From contig NZ_QJVC01000028.1 of assembly GCF_003219795.1 (NCBI RefSeq), positions 1 to 42,237 of the forward strand: a stretch of 42,237 nt of DNA. Reading direction: 5' to 3'. Within the stretch, counting starts at the first letter, position 1. The number at the start of each line of letters is the position of its first letter. The position numbers and the translations under genes were made by a program. The notes below the pieces were generated by a model. The model was not told where the DNA came from, did no database searches, and saw only the letters and a program-made list of their open reading frames with translations. Shown here piece after piece: positions 16,981 to 26,542 of the stretch. The DNA comes from Arthrobacter psychrolactophilus. Its GTDB lineage: Bacteria; Actinomycetota; Actinomycetes; Actinomycetales; Micrococcaceae.

Positions 16981-18492
16981 TCACACTTTAGCTGACGACT
17001 CGATGAGGGCCTTCATGGTGCGCTGCGTTCCAGCCACCACGGCGGCCAGGCCATTGCCGCTGAGCCAGCCACCCGTCAGGGCCAGCCCGGGGACCTCGCT
17101 GGCGAGCGCCTGGACCTGTGCCATCTTCGCCTGATGTCCGACGGCGGCAAACGGCAAGGCGCCCCGCCAGCGGACAATGTCCGAGCCGAGGAGGTCCGCC
17201 TCGGTGATCTCTAGGCCCAGCAGGGTTGAGGCGTCAGCCAGGGCTGTGGGCACCAGATCTTCCTCGGTGGGTGTTGCCGCGCTCAGCCGCACGGCGTCGG
17301 AGGCCTTGACGCCGGCCCTTCCGTAGGACAGTCGCAGCACGTGCGTGCCGGGACCTGTGGAATCGGCCAACCAGGCCCACTTCGAGGTGGCGTGTGTGAG
17401 CGCCTTGGCCTTGATGCCGGGCACACCGGGGGCCACGAGGATCCCCGTGCCGCGTGGGGCCGAATCCAGCTCTGGCACATCCACGACAAGGGTCACGAGA
17501 CGTATGTCCGGACCCGTCGCGGGCGCGAAGGGACGAAGTTGCGGGAGTTCGGCGCCCAGCAAGGTGACGGCCGTGGGGCCATCTGTGGCGACAACCAAAA
17601 CCTGAGCCGTGGCGACCCCGCGCTCTGTGCCATGCTCCCAGTCGAGCTGCCAGGGCAAGGAGGTGGCGCCGTCGTGCTTGCCGGCAGCGAGCTCCTCACC
17701 GCGGTAAATAGCCTTGATGCGATGGCTCGTATGGAGCTCCACGCCCGCCGCAACGAGCGCCTTGACGAGGGCCGTCACGAGGGTGTGCATGCCGCCCACG
17801 AGACCACCAACGGCCGAGCCGGGCTTGCTGCCGCCGGCACGCTGGGCCGCGACGGCCGCCGCGAGGGAGCCGTGTTCGCGAATTCCCGCGCGCAGGCCCG
17901 GGGCCACCATGTCAACGTCGAGGAGTTCCGGATCGGCCGAGTGGACGCCACCCACAACGGGGGCCACGAGCCGCTCCAAGACCCGCTTACCCATGCGGGC
18001 CCTGACAAGATCGGCCACACTCGAGACGGCCTCGGTGGTGCCGATCGTGGCGGGCATCTTGGCATCTAGTGCGGCCCGCAGCACTCCGGAGGCGCCCAAG
18101 GCGGCACGCACCTCGGGGGCATTGAGGTCCGAGGGGATGCCCAAAACACCCGTACGCGGCAGCGGCACGGGGCCATCCGGGAGCCACACCCAGGCACCCG
18201 CAGGATTGGGTGTGACGATGTTCGCGGCAAGGCCCAGCTCCTGAGCCAGATCCGCCACGGCGGTACTGCGCGTCGCAAACGACTCCGCGCCACCGTCCAG
18301 CACCACCCCGGCCACCTCGTGGCTGGAGAAGCAACCACCGAGGGTAGCCGCGGCCTCGTACAGGGACACCTGGAAACCGGCTGCCTGAAGTTCCTTGGCG
18401 GCCAGCAGCCCTGAGACTCCTCCGCCAACAACAACAGCCCGTTCCCGAACTGGGTGGCTGTGCGACTTCGCTGCGTGCTTACGGTGTTCCAT
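16981..18492 (-). CDS. cgoX: Coproporphyrinogen III oxidase (HemY-type)
   Basis: 503 residues from the ATG at 18492, which is preceded by AAAGGGGAC; the open frame runs further upstream to 18687 but that part would lie inside hemE. Also called hemY or hemG. It is an FAD enzyme that oxidises coproporphyrinogen III to coproporphyrin III. The dinucleotide-binding motif AVVVGGGVSGLLAAKEL is near the start, followed by LDGGAESFATR, and the C-terminal FAD-contacting segment is LTGGWLSGNGLAAVVAG. A His-rich N-terminal lead (HRKHAAKSHSH) is unusual but short. It lies 47 bp after hemE. Confidence 0.93.
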   Translation of the reverse strand: MEHRKHAAKSHSHPVRERAVVVGGGVSGLLAAKELQAAGFQVSLYEAAATLGGCFSSHEVAGVVLDGGAESFATRSTAVADLAQELGLAANIVTPNPAGAWVWLPDGPVPLPRTGVLGIPSDLNAPEVRAALGASGVLRAALDAKMPATIGTTEAVSSVADLVRARMGKRVLERLVAPVVGGVHSADPELLDVDMVAPGLRAGIREHGSLAAAVAAQRAGGSKPGSAVGGLVGGMHTLVTALVKALVAAGVELHTSHRIKAIYRGEELAAGKHDGATSLPWQLDWEHGTERGVATAQVLVVATDGPTAVTLLGAELPQLRPFAPATGPDIRLVTLVVDVPELDSAPRGTGILVAPGVPGIKAKALTHATSKWAWLADSTGPGTHVLRLSYGRAGVKASDAVRLSAATPTEEDLVPTALADASTLLGLEITEADLLGSDIVRWRGALPFAAVGHQAKMAQVQALASEVPGLALTGGWLSGNGLAAVVAGTQRTMKALIESSAKV

Positions 18493-18539
18493 GGTGTCCC
18501 CTTTGCGACTGGAGCTATCTGGTGGTGGTGCGGCGTGCT

Positions 18540-19595
18540 TTAGATCGAGTGGATGAGCTCCACCAGGCGCGTCAGGATCGCCGGATCCGTTTCCGGGGGC
18601 ACTCCATGACCCAAGTTCACCACATGAGACGGTGCGGATGCTCCCGCGGCCACTACCTCGCGAACATGTGCCTCGAGGACCTCCCACGGCGCGTTGAGCA
18701 GGGCGGGGTCGATATTGCCCTGCAGCGGCACCGTGCCACCGAGGCGGCGGTTGGCCTCATCCAGGGGCAGGCGGTAATCGACGCCCATGACGTCAACACC
18801 CACTCCGTACATGGCCGGCAAGAGTTCGCTCGTGCCCGTGCCGAAGTGGATCAGCGGCACGCCCAGGTCGCGGACATGGTCCAAAGCCCTGACCGACGCC
18901 GGAGCAACATGTTCGCTGTAATCGGCAAGCCCCAGCGAACCAGCCCAGGAGTCGAACAGCTGGGCCGCGCTGGCGCCGGCTTCGATCTGGGCGCGCAGGA
19001 ATTTACCCGATGCGTCTGCGGCCCAATTCATGAGCGCCGCCCAGAGTTCCGGTTCGGCGTGCATCATGGTGCGCGGGCCGAGGTGGTCGCGGGACGGCTT
19101 GCCCTCGACCATGTAGGCGGCCACCGTGAAGGGCGCCCCGGCAAAGCCAATCAGCGGGGTGCTACCTAATTCGGCGACCGTCAGGGCAACAGCCTGGCGG
19201 ATCGGTTCGAGCGCCTCATCGGTGAGCTCGGGCAGATTGGCAATGTCCTCGGCCGTACGGATCGGCTTGTCCAACACCGGACCAACACCGGGAACGATAT
19301 CCACGCCGACGCCGGCCAGCTTGAGCGGGATCACGATATCGGAGAAGAAAATAGCCGCGTCGACGTCGTGGCGACGGACGGGCTGCAGCGTGATCTCGGC
19401 AGCCATTTCCGGCTTGAGGCAGGACTCCAGCATGGTGGTGCCTACGCGAAGTTCTCGGTATTCAGGCAGTGAACGGCCAGCCTGGCGCATGAACCAGACG
19501 GGTCGGCGGCTGGGGGTGCCGCCCCGGTAAGCCGTGATCAGAGGGGAATTTGCGGTGCGGCCATCCATCAGGGGGTGGCTGGGGCTCAGTGTCAT
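18540..19595 (-). CDS. hemE: Uroporphyrinogen decarboxylase
   Basis: 351 residues, normal length. It decarboxylates the four acetate side chains of uroporphyrinogen III to give coproporphyrinogen III. Signatures: PVWFMRQAGRSLPEYREL, the Asp in IFFSDIVIPLK, the Tyr in GAPFTVAAYMVEG and the C-terminal NLGHGVPPETDP. It is the first gene of the minus-strand haem operon. The 163-bp gap to the divergent hemA must hold both promoters; a 10-bp palindrome TTGTGCACAA (19629-19638) lies in it. Confidence 0.97.
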   Translation of the reverse strand: MTLSPSHPLMDGRTANSPLITAYRGGTPSRRPVWFMRQAGRSLPEYRELRVGTTMLESCLKPEMAAEITLQPVRRHDVDAAIFFSDIVIPLKLAGVGVDIVPGVGPVLDKPIRTAEDIANLPELTDEALEPIRQAVALTVAELGSTPLIGFAGAPFTVAAYMVEGKPSRDHLGPRTMMHAEPELWAALMNWAADASGKFLRAQIEAGASAAQLFDSWAGSLGLADYSEHVAPASVRALDHVRDLGVPLIHFGTGTSELLPAMYGVGVDVMGVDYRLPLDEANRRLGGTVPLQGNIDPALLNAPWEVLEAHVREVVAAGASAPSHVVNLGHGVPPETDPAILTRLVELIHSI

Positions 19596-19758
19596 GGCAC
19601 CACCCTACAGAGCCAATCTGAAGTTCTTTTGTGCACAATCTGTCACCGTAGTAAGGCATGGCACCGCGGCAGAGGTAAGGAGCATCACAGATTCTTGGTG
19701 ACGCTTTTGCCCTTCCTGTCCGCAAACCCTCAGCTTAGGGGTCTACCATAGTGAAATT

Positions 19759-21111
19759 GTGGTCGTCTTTTCGCTTGTTGCCTCTCATTCATCCATTGAT
19801 CTGGAAACCGTTGCCCGCCTTAGTGCCGGTGCCGCGGCTATCAGTGCTGACGTTATTGAGAAGGACAACGCCGTGGCCGGCATGGTCACGCTTGCAACGT
19901 GCAACCGCTTTGAGCTCTATGTTCATGCCCGTAGTAGCGACGATGTTGAGGCGGCACGCAGCTCCCTCATCGAGGCGGTCAGTCAGCATTCGGGCCTGAG
20001 CGAACCTCAAGTTTCCCAGGCACTGAACACCCTGCATTCCGACGCCGTCCCCCGCCACCTCTTCGCGGTCAGCACGGGCTTGGAATCCGCCGTCGTGGGG
20101 GAACGTGAGATTGCCGGGCAGGTCCGCCGCGCCTTGAGCACGGCACAGGAGCAAGGCGTCACCTCCCCTCCCTTGGTTCGTCTCTTTCAGGCTGCAGCCA
20201 AGACGGCCAAGGACGTTGGCGCACAGACCGCCCTGGGCCGCCGCGGCATGTCGATCGTCTCGGTAGCCCTAGACCTCGCCTCCGATCTCCAAGACGCCGC
20301 ATCACTTTCCGGCGGCGTGTCGCCCATCGCCGCATCACTTCCCGGCTCCCTCAAGGGCAAAGCAGCAGTCCTCTTCGGCACGGGCGCTTACGCCGGCGCC
20401 GCCATGGCCCAACTACTGCAGCGTGGCTGCACCGACATTTCGGTGTACTCCGCATCGGGTCGTGCCGAGACCTTCGTGGCCTCTCGTGGCGGAACCGCCC
20501 TCGATGAGACCACGCTGCCCGCAGCCGTCACCAAGGCGTCGTTACTAGTGGGTTGCAGCGGCTCCGACCATCAGCTCACGCAGGCCGATCTGGCCGCCAT
20601 GCGGGCAGGCTCGACGCAGCAACTGACAGCCATCGACCTGGCCCTGACACATGACTTTGCCCCTGATATCGCCGATCTTCCGGGCGTTGATCTGCTGACG
20701 CTGGAGACTGTGCGGCAGGCTGCCCCGGCCGAGCAGGAGTCAACGTTGGCGGAAGCCTCGGCCATGGTCGCCGAGGCCACGGCCAACTTTGAGCAGTCCC
20801 AGAATTCGCGTTCCCTTGACCACGCCATCGTGGCGCTGCGCCGGCACACCATGGCCGTCCTGGACACCGAAATCGCCAAGGTGCGCAAGCAGCACGGCTG
20901 TTCCGCGGCCGCCGATCAGGTGGAGTTTGCCATGCGTCGCATGGTCAAGCAGTTGCTGCACACCCCCACGGTTCGGGCCAAGGAAATTGCCGCCGCCGGT
21001 GACGCGGAAAGCTACCTGGCCGCACTGGATGTTTTGTACGGGCTGAAGATTTCACCGGAGACCATCAGCACCGCCATCACGAGCCGTATCGAAGGCGAAA
21101 CCGCGGTCTAA
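19759..21111 (+). CDS. hemA: Glutamyl-tRNA reductase
   Basis: 450 residues, starting with GTG (M-V-V-F-S-L-V-A). It reduces glutamyl-tRNA(Glu) to glutamate-1-semialdehyde with NADPH, the committed step of the C5 pathway. The catalytic Cys48 is in [15 protein letters not shown]; the GERE/QVRRAL segment and the NADPH domain ([17 protein letters not shown]) follow, and the C-terminal dimerisation helices are present. It is transcribed away from hemE. TACCAT at 19744-19749 lies 9 nt before the GTG and no Shine-Dalgarno sequence is obvious, so the leader is probably very short. Confidence 0.96.
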   Translation: MVVFSLVASHSSIDLETVARLSAGAAAISADVIEKDNAVAGMVTLATCNRFELYVHARSSDDVEAARSSLIEAVSQHSGLSEPQVSQALNTLHSDAVPRHLFAVSTGLESAVVGEREIAGQVRRALSTAQEQGVTSPPLVRLFQAAAKTAKDVGAQTALGRRGMSIVSVALDLASDLQDAASLSGGVSPIAASLPGSLKGKAAVLFGTGAYAGAAMAQLLQRGCTDISVYSASGRAETFVASRGGTALDETTLPAAVTKASLLVGCSGSDHQLTQADLAAMRAGSTQQLTAIDLALTHDFAPDIADLPGVDLLTLETVRQAAPAEQESTLAEASAMVAEATANFEQSQNSRSLDHAIVALRRHTMAVLDTEIAKVRKQHGCSAAADQVEFAMRRMVKQLLHTPTVRAKEIAAAGDAESYLAALDVLYGLKISPETISTAITSRIEGETAV

Positions 21112-21229
21112 GCAGTTTCGCGGGGTCATTTGCACCGGCAAAAAATCTGCTCTCCGCTCTTCACGAAGGTATGACTCAGATGCTACATTCGATGGAGTTA
21201 TTAGTCGTCGAACCGGCCAGGAGTTGGCA

Positions 21230-22315
21230 ATGCAACGCAACCAGAACACTCATCCCACCGCGAAAACCACACAGCATCCCACTCGCCGCACCGTGGTCAA
21301 TGCCGCAGCATGGGCGGCTCCCGTCATTACCTTGGCCGTCGCCGCACCTCAAGCATCCGCCAGCACACCCTTCGCCTATGACGCCGAGGCTTTTGGCCTA
21401 CAAAGGGGTAGCACCTCCCGTCTTTTCACCGCAGATCTCACGGGAGTTTATTCGGTCATCGACCCGGGCGGATTCTTCATCCTCAACCATGGCACCGAGG
21501 CCATCCCGGCGGGAACTGCAGCAAGCCTCACCTATGACAATCGAGTCTTCCGCCCCACAACCTTTGAGGCTCGCATGGGCGATGTCTCGGTTCCCATCAC
21601 TCCTTCAGCGCCGGTCGTCGCCGGAAACTCTTCAACGGTTTCCTTCACCATCCCCTTGGAGATTCAACCCAATAGCTCCTACACCGACCCCGCAGCCGTG
21701 GCCATCCTGACTCATACCGCGTTACTTAACGCCTATCCCAACGATGCGATCGATGACTTTGTACCGACCCGGCACATCATCATTCTCGACGATGCCAATC
21801 CGGGTAACAATGAGCTCGGCCCATGGGGCGCCTCCGCGATTACGCCGGCCGCTCCGTGGGGTGTCGATATCGAGCGCACATGGGCGCCCTACAGCTGGAA
21901 TGGCGGTAGCTGCAACGCCGAATTTGTTGCGAGCGCCACGATGACCAGCGTCGGGCCGAATCCCACGCTCGCATCCGACCAGGTCATGGTCGCCTATGAC
22001 TACCGAATTACCTCGGCCGTAACGGCCACGAATGTGACGCTCAACGGGGTTTCGGCACCGGGGCTACTCACACCAGACACCCAGACATATTCCGGTTACA
22101 CACTTTTCAATGTCAATCAGGCCCTCGCCGTCGGCGATGTCTTGGCCGCCACGTTCGACTACGTCCAGATTCCCAACCCCGGTTCGCTGAGCGATATCAA
22201 CCGCATCGGCTTGCAGTGGTGGCCCGTCGATCACCTCAATGACGGCAACGATCGGGCGCCTGACACCGTGGAGGAGATGTACCGAAGCAACGCCTCCTGC
22301 TCCCTTGTAGGCTAG
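21230..22315 (+). CDS. Tat-secreted protein of unknown function
   Basis: About 361 residues from ATG 21230 (CAGGAG upstream; TTG 21224 is an alternative). A twin-arginine signal is clear: TRRTVVNAAAW, a hydrophobic run and an ASA-S cleavage site near residue 43. This type of lead is common on exported actinobacterial proteins. The mature part is rich in Thr, Ser, Asn, Pro and Ala, with short alternating hydrophobic stretches suggesting beta-sandwich domains. It contains two Cys (GGSCNAEF and the extreme C-terminal NASCSLVG) that could form a disulfide. No domain is recognised and there is no sortase motif. It is convergent with the MoeZ gene, with a 4-bp overlap of the ends. Confidence 0.75.
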   Translation: MQRNQNTHPTAKTTQHPTRRTVVNAAAWAAPVITLAVAAPQASASTPFAYDAEAFGLQRGSTSRLFTADLTGVYSVIDPGGFFILNHGTEAIPAGTAASLTYDNRVFRPTTFEARMGDVSVPITPSAPVVAGNSSTVSFTIPLEIQPNSSYTDPAAVAILTHTALLNAYPNDAIDDFVPTRHIIILDDANPGNNELGPWGASAITPAAPWGVDIERTWAPYSWNGGSCNAEFVASATMTSVGPNPTLASDQVMVAYDYRITSAVTATNVTLNGVSAPGLLTPDTQTYSGYTLFNVNQALAVGDVLAATFDYVQIPNPGSLSDINRIGLQWWPVDHLNDGNDRAPDTVEEMYRSNASCSLVG

Positions 22316-23499
22316 TGCCCGGACTGAGCCCACGCGTCAATCCCACCTGCAAGATGGACGACGTCGTCATAACCTTCTGCGGTCAGGCTCGCTAATGCTT
22401 GGGCCGAGCGGGTGCCGGCCTTGCAGTGCAGAATCAACGGCACCCCGCGCGGCACCTGGGCTAGGGCCGAACCGTCGCGAATCCCGGCCAGGGGAATCAG
22501 CACCGAGCCAGGAATCCGGGCGATCTCAAACTCCACAGGCTCGCGCACGTCGATTAAGACAAAGTCCTCCTCGCCTCGCTCTCGGCGAGCCAAGCGTTCG
22601 GCGAGCTGCTCCGCGGAGATGAGCTCGTCGTCGTGCTCCTGGGTCCCGGCCGGCGCGAAACCGCAGAAGATCTCGTAGTCGACGAGTTCGGTGATGGGCG
22701 GGGCCGCGGGGTCTTTGGCGATGCGAATTTCACGCCAGCGGGCCGAGAGGGCGTCAAAGATCAGGAGGCGACCCAAAAGCGTCTGGCCGATTCCCGTGAT
22801 GAGTTTGACGGCTTCCGTGACCATCATGGCGCCAATCGAGGCGCACAACATACCAAATACGCCGCCCTCCGCGCAGGACGGAACAGAGCCGGGAGCCGGA
22901 GGTTCGGGGTACAGATCGCGGTAGTTGGGGCCGAACTTGTCCCAAAAAACGCTGACTTGGCCATCGAAACGCAGGATGGATCCCCACACATACGGCTTGC
23001 CGAGCAGGGCTGCCGCATCGTTGACGAGGTAGCGGGTGGCGAAGTTGTCGGCGCCGTCCAAGATGATGTCGTAATCGGCGAAGAGCTCCAGCGCATTGCT
23101 CGAATCCAAGCGCACGGGGTGCAGCACCACCTGTACGCCAGGATTGAGCTCAACAATTGATTCCCGGGCAGATTCCAGCTTGCTTCGACCAATATCCCCC
23201 ACACCGTGGATGACCTGGCGCTGCAAGTTACTTAGCTCAACTGTGTCATCATCGACGATGCCGAGCGTGCCCACCCCGGCGGCCGCTAAGTACAGGAGGG
23301 CGGGAGATCCGAGACCGCCGGCGCCAATGACCAACACCTTGGCGTTGCGCAGGCGCCGCTGTCCCTCGAGGCCAATATCAGGGATCAAGGCATGGCGTGA
23401 GTAACGCTCCAATTCCTCATGCGCCAACGGCGGACCGGGCGCAACAAGAGGCGGTAGTGCGGGAGCCTTCGGGGCAAGTGGCTGGATCAAGGAAACCAT
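22312..23499 (-). CDS. moeZ: Sulfur-carrier adenylyltransferase/sulfurtransferase (MoeZ/ThiF-like with rhodanese domain)
   Basis: About 395 residues from ATG 23499; the open frame is longer but the extra N-terminus looks non-coding. The N-terminal E1-like domain has RYSRHALIPDIGLEGQ, the nucleotide motif VLVIGAGGLGSPALLYLAAAG and DDDTVELSNLQRQVIH. Zinc-site cysteines are in PSCAEGGVFGMLC, with a further Cys in IFCGFAP. The C-terminal rhodanese domain ends with the persulfide Cys in LILHCKAGTRSAQA. Family members adenylate and thiolate the C-terminal Gly-Gly of MoaD, ThiS or CysO. No other thiF-like gene is in the thiamine cluster 6 kb away, so it may activate the ThiS encoded there. Gene symbol by similarity. 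Confidence 0.88.
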   Translation of the reverse strand: MVSLIQPLAPKAPALPPLVAPGPPLAHEELERYSRHALIPDIGLEGQRRLRNAKVLVIGAGGLGSPALLYLAAAGVGTLGIVDDDTVELSNLQRQVIHGVGDIGRSKLESARESIVELNPGVQVVLHPVRLDSSNALELFADYDIILDGADNFATRYLVNDAAALLGKPYVWGSILRFDGQVSVFWDKFGPNYRDLYPEPPAPGSVPSCAEGGVFGMLCASIGAMMVTEAVKLITGIGQTLLGRLLIFDALSARWREIRIAKDPAAPPITELVDYEIFCGFAPAGTQEHDDELISAEQLAERLARRERGEEDFVLIDVREPVEFEIARIPGSVLIPLAGIRDGSALAQVPRGVPLILHCKAGTRSAQALASLTAEGYDDVVHLAGGIDAWAQSGH

Positions 23500-23833
23500 A
23501 ACTATAAATCTAGGGCGCGCCCGCTCCAGTGGCCAGCCCGTCGCCACAGGGGCTCACATTAGCCGCCCACCTCAGAGGGAATATGTGACTACCGTCTCAC
23601 TTTGAATGGATATGCGCGGTGGCGTTGATTATCCCGCCATAACCGGCTTTGGTGGCCTCGCTCACGACGATGCCCGGTATTTACATGAACGAAGTACCGC
23701 TTTTATGCCCCAAAAGCGGCAATTATTCTAATTTCTCCTCAACCCCACCTCTTTGGAAGAATTTTATGCGGTCCACACGGCCTGTGTGATTCATCAATTC
23801 AGTGCCGGAACTATCAGCGGAGACAGGAGCACC
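23500..23833. other. Intergenic region before metN
   Basis: About 330 bp between moeZ and metN. I looked for a SAM riboswitch, expected upstream of some methionine genes, and did not recognise the conserved elements of the SAM-I or SAM-IV classes. A hairpin GCCGCTTTTG-like pair is present: CCGCTTTT (23697-23704) with AAAAGCGG (23713-23720), loop ATGCCCCA, followed by an AT-rich stretch. That could be a terminator or attenuator upstream of metN. Promoters were not assigned. Confidence 0.4.
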
Positions 23834-24817
23834 ATGATTTCAGTTGACCGGATCAGCAAGAGCTATGGTTCGGGGGAAAATGTTGTTCACGCACTCGACA
23901 ATGTCTCCCTGAACATCGCCAAGGGCGAGATTTTCGGCGTCGTCGGTCAAAGCGGCGCTGGCAAGAGTACCTTGATCAGAACCATCAATTCCTTGGAACG
24001 CCCCGACAGCGGCACGGTGACCGTCGACGGCCAGAACATGAATCTGCTGCAGGGCGCCCAGCTACGCTCGGCACGCCACAATATCGGCATGATTTTCCAG
24101 CACTTTAACCTGCTGAGCAGCCGCACGGTCCAGTCCAATGTGGAGCTTTCCCTCGAGATCACCGGCATGGACCGCGGCGCCCGACGCAAGCGCGCCGCTG
24201 AGATCCTGGACCTCGTGGGACTTTCGGGCAAGGCCACCGCCTACCCCGCACAGCTCTCTGGCGGCCAAAAGCAGCGTGTTGGCATTGCCCGTGCCCTGGC
24301 GTCCAAGCCGTCCGTGCTCCTCAGTGACGAGGCCACCTCCGCACTGGACCCCGAGACGACCCAGCAGATTCTGGATCTCATCCGCCAGCTCAGCCGGGAA
24401 CTGGGCCTGACCGTCCTGCTGATCACGCACGAGATGGACGTTGTGAAGCGCATCTGCGATTCCGCCGCCGTCATGAGTCAGGGTCGAATCCTCGAGCAGG
24501 GCACCGTCGAGGGCTTGCTGACCACCGAGAAGTCCCTGCTGGGTCAGGCGCTGTTCCCGCTCGGCGAAATCCCGCTGAACGGGAACACCATCATCGAGAT
24601 CACCTTCAACGGTGTCACGACGGACCGCCCCGTCATTGCACAGCTGGCCCGTACGTACAACATCGATGTGGGCATTCTCGGTGCCGCCATCGAAACTGTC
24701 CATGGCCATCAAACAGGCCGAACCCGGCTGGAGCTGCCCGGCTCCGCAGAAACCGTCGCGGCGGCCATAGCCGATCTGCGCGGTCAAGGACTCTTCGTGG
24801 AGGTTATCGGATGCTAG
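23834..24817 (+). CDS. metN: Methionine ABC transporter, ATP-binding subunit
   Basis: 327 residues from ATG 23834, which has AGGAG 5 nt upstream; a longer frame from 23753 is not needed. Walker A is GQSGAGKST, the signature is LSGGQKQRVGIARAL, Walker B is [13 protein letters not shown] and the switch His is LLITHEMDVV. After about residue 245 comes the NIL domain (from NGNTIIEITFNG to the C-terminus), which binds methionine and inhibits the transporter when internal methionine is high. The NIL domain makes the MetN assignment firm. It overlaps metI by 7 bp. Confidence 0.95.
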   Translation: MISVDRISKSYGSGENVVHALDNVSLNIAKGEIFGVVGQSGAGKSTLIRTINSLERPDSGTVTVDGQNMNLLQGAQLRSARHNIGMIFQHFNLLSSRTVQSNVELSLEITGMDRGARRKRAAEILDLVGLSGKATAYPAQLSGGQKQRVGIARALASKPSVLLSDEATSALDPETTQQILDLIRQLSRELGLTVLLITHEMDVVKRICDSAAVMSQGRILEQGTVEGLLTTEKSLLGQALFPLGEIPLNGNTIIEITFNGVTTDRPVIAQLARTYNIDVGILGAAIETVHGHQTGRTRLELPGSAETVAAAIADLRGQGLFVEVIGC

Positions 24818-25512
24818 ATCGCAATGACCCGTCCTTTTGGTCTGATCTTTTCCAGACCATCCTCCAAGGTGCCGGCGAAACCTTGTACACGGTGGGCTTC
24901 AGCCTGCTGTTCACCGTCATCTTCGGCCTTGCCGCCGGTGTTGTGCTCGTCACGACGGAAACTGGCGGGCTCCTCGCGAAGCCCTTCGGCAGCCGGACCC
25001 TGGGCATCGTCATCAACAAGCTGTTGGATCTGCTCGTCAATGTGGGCCGCTCCATCCCCTTCATCATCTTGATGATCTTGCTGATTCCCTTCACCCGGAT
25101 GCTCGTGGGCTCCTTCATCGGCCCGACGGCGGCCATCGTCCCGCTGACGATTGCCGGAATCCCCTTCTTCGCCCGGCTTGTGGAGATCGGCATCCGTGAG
25201 GTGCCCGTGGGGCTCATCGAGGCGGCCGAATCGTTGGGCGCAACGCGCTGGACGATCCTGGCCAAGGTCATGGTGGCCGAGGCGGTTCCCGCCCTCGCCC
25301 TGGGCCTGTCTACGACAATTGTGGGTCTCATCGGCTACTCGGCCATGGTTGGCGCCGTGGGTGGTGGTGGGCTGGGAGATGTGGCCTTCCGCTACGGCTA
25401 CCAGCGTTATAGCCCCGAATACATGTTTGCCGTGGTCATCCTCTTGATCGTCTTTGTCCAGCTCTTCCAGTCGCTAGGCAATTTTGCCGCCCGGCGACTC
25501 TCACACCGCTAA
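24811..25512 (+). CDS. metI: Methionine ABC transporter, permease
   Basis: 233 residues with five predicted membrane helices, the typical MetI size. The ATPase-docking EAA loop is seen as GLIEAAESLGATRWTILAKVM. The C-terminal SAMVGAVGGGGLGDVAFRYGYQRY is characteristic of MetI. It starts inside the metN stop region (ATGCTAG), implying translational coupling, and metQ follows after 70 bp. The protein is an inner-membrane homodimer in the MetNI complex. Confidence 0.95.
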   Translation: MLDRNDPSFWSDLFQTILQGAGETLYTVGFSLLFTVIFGLAAGVVLVTTETGGLLAKPFGSRTLGIVINKLLDLLVNVGRSIPFIILMILLIPFTRMLVGSFIGPTAAIVPLTIAGIPFFARLVEIGIREVPVGLIEAAESLGATRWTILAKVMVAEAVPALALGLSTTIVGLIGYSAMVGAVGGGGLGDVAFRYGYQRYSPEYMFAVVILLIVFVQLFQSLGNFAARRLSHR

Positions 25513-25582
25513 ATACCGTTCCTCAGCTGGTCCTACGGCGGATTGCTCCGCCCCTGCAGCTACCCCTATCGAAAGAATCATC

Positions 25583-26386
25583 ATGCTCCGTTCCACCTTT
25601 TTCAAGGCCGCCGCTGTCGGCGTTGCCGCCATCTTCGCGCTCACGGCCTGCGGTTCCGGCTCGGACGCTTCCTCCGCTGACACGATCAAGGTGGGCGCGC
25701 TTGCTGTTCCGGCCGGCGACATGCTCAAGCACGTCGCCAAGGAGCTCGCACCCAAGGATGGTTTGACTCTCGATTACAAGGAATTCAGCGACTACAACAC
25801 CCCGAACGCTGCCCTCAGCGACGGCGACATTGACGCCAACTTGTTCCAGAACACCACGTTCCTGGAGACCTACAACAAGGCCGCCGGCAAGGATCTGGTC
25901 AGCGTCGGCAAGGTCTACCTGCCCCCGATGGCGTTGTACTCCAACGACATCGCCACACTCGCCGAGCTGCCCGAGGGTGCCTCCATCGCGGTCCCCAACG
26001 ACCCGACCAATGAAGGCCGCGCCTTGCTGCTCCTGGCTTCCAAGGGCCTGATCGAGGTCAAGGACAACCCCATCACGCTCAAGGACATCACGGCGAACCC
26101 GAAGAACTTCAAGTTCACGGAAATTGAGAACGCAAGCCTCCCGCAGGCCCTCAATGACAAGGACGCCGCCATCGTCACCTTGGCCTTCGCCCTGCCGGCC
26201 GGACTCAGCTCGGACAAGCAGCTTGTCGTTGAGGGCGAGGACAGCCCCTTCTACAATGTGCTCGCGGTGCGGGCAGAGATGAAGGACGATCCCCGCGTGC
26301 AGAAGCTCTTGGCGATTCTCACCTCCCCGGACATGAAGGACTACATCAACACCGAGTTCAAGGGTCTTGTTATCCCCGCATCCTAG
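25583..26386 (+). CDS. metQ: Methionine-binding lipoprotein
   Basis: 267 residues from ATG 25583 with GAAAG upstream. It has a lipoprotein signal with lipobox LTAC (Cys near 24) and an SLBB-unrelated NlpA-type binding domain: KVGALAVPAGDMLKHVAKEL, the repeated DGDIDANLFQNTTFLETYNK segment and VSVGKVYLPPMALYS, all typical of MetQ/NlpA. It captures methionine outside the membrane for MetNI. It is the third gene of metNIQ, and a hairpin terminator follows 45 bp after the stop. Confidence 0.95.
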   Translation: MLRSTFFKAAAVGVAAIFALTACGSGSDASSADTIKVGALAVPAGDMLKHVAKELAPKDGLTLDYKEFSDYNTPNAALSDGDIDANLFQNTTFLETYNKAAGKDLVSVGKVYLPPMALYSNDIATLAELPEGASIAVPNDPTNEGRALLLLASKGLIEVKDNPITLKDITANPKNFKFTEIENASLPQALNDKDAAIVTLAFALPAGLSSDKQLVVEGEDSPFYNVLAVRAEMKDDPRVQKLLAILTSPDMKDYINTEFKGLVIPAS

Positions 26387-26430
26387 TTTTAGCTTCACAC
26401 CCGCATGCGGACCCTGAGCCACGCGCAATC

Positions 26431-26470
26431 AACGGGGACCACCAAGTTGCACCGGTGGTCCCCGTTTGTT
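26431..26470 (+). terminator. Rho-independent terminator of metNIQ
   Basis: A 13-bp perfect stem AACGGGGACCACC (26431-26443) with GGTGGTCCCCGTT (26454-26466), a 10-nt loop and the tail TGTTG within a T-rich end. It is placed 45 bp after metQ and before the ribosome binding site of the TetR gene. Confidence 0.88.
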
Positions 26471-26542
26471 GCCTACTGGCGGGTAGAATGTCACCAAACA
26501 GCCCAGCATTTTCAAGGGGCACCGGAAAGAAAGGCTGCCACC

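Noticed and set aside
18493-18687. N-terminal extension of the coproporphyrinogen oxidase frame
   Set aside because: It runs into hemE and looks like random translation; ATG 18492 has a good ribosome binding site.
23500-23833. SAM riboswitch upstream of metN
   Set aside because: The conserved core elements of known SAM riboswitch classes were not seen; only a plain hairpin is present.
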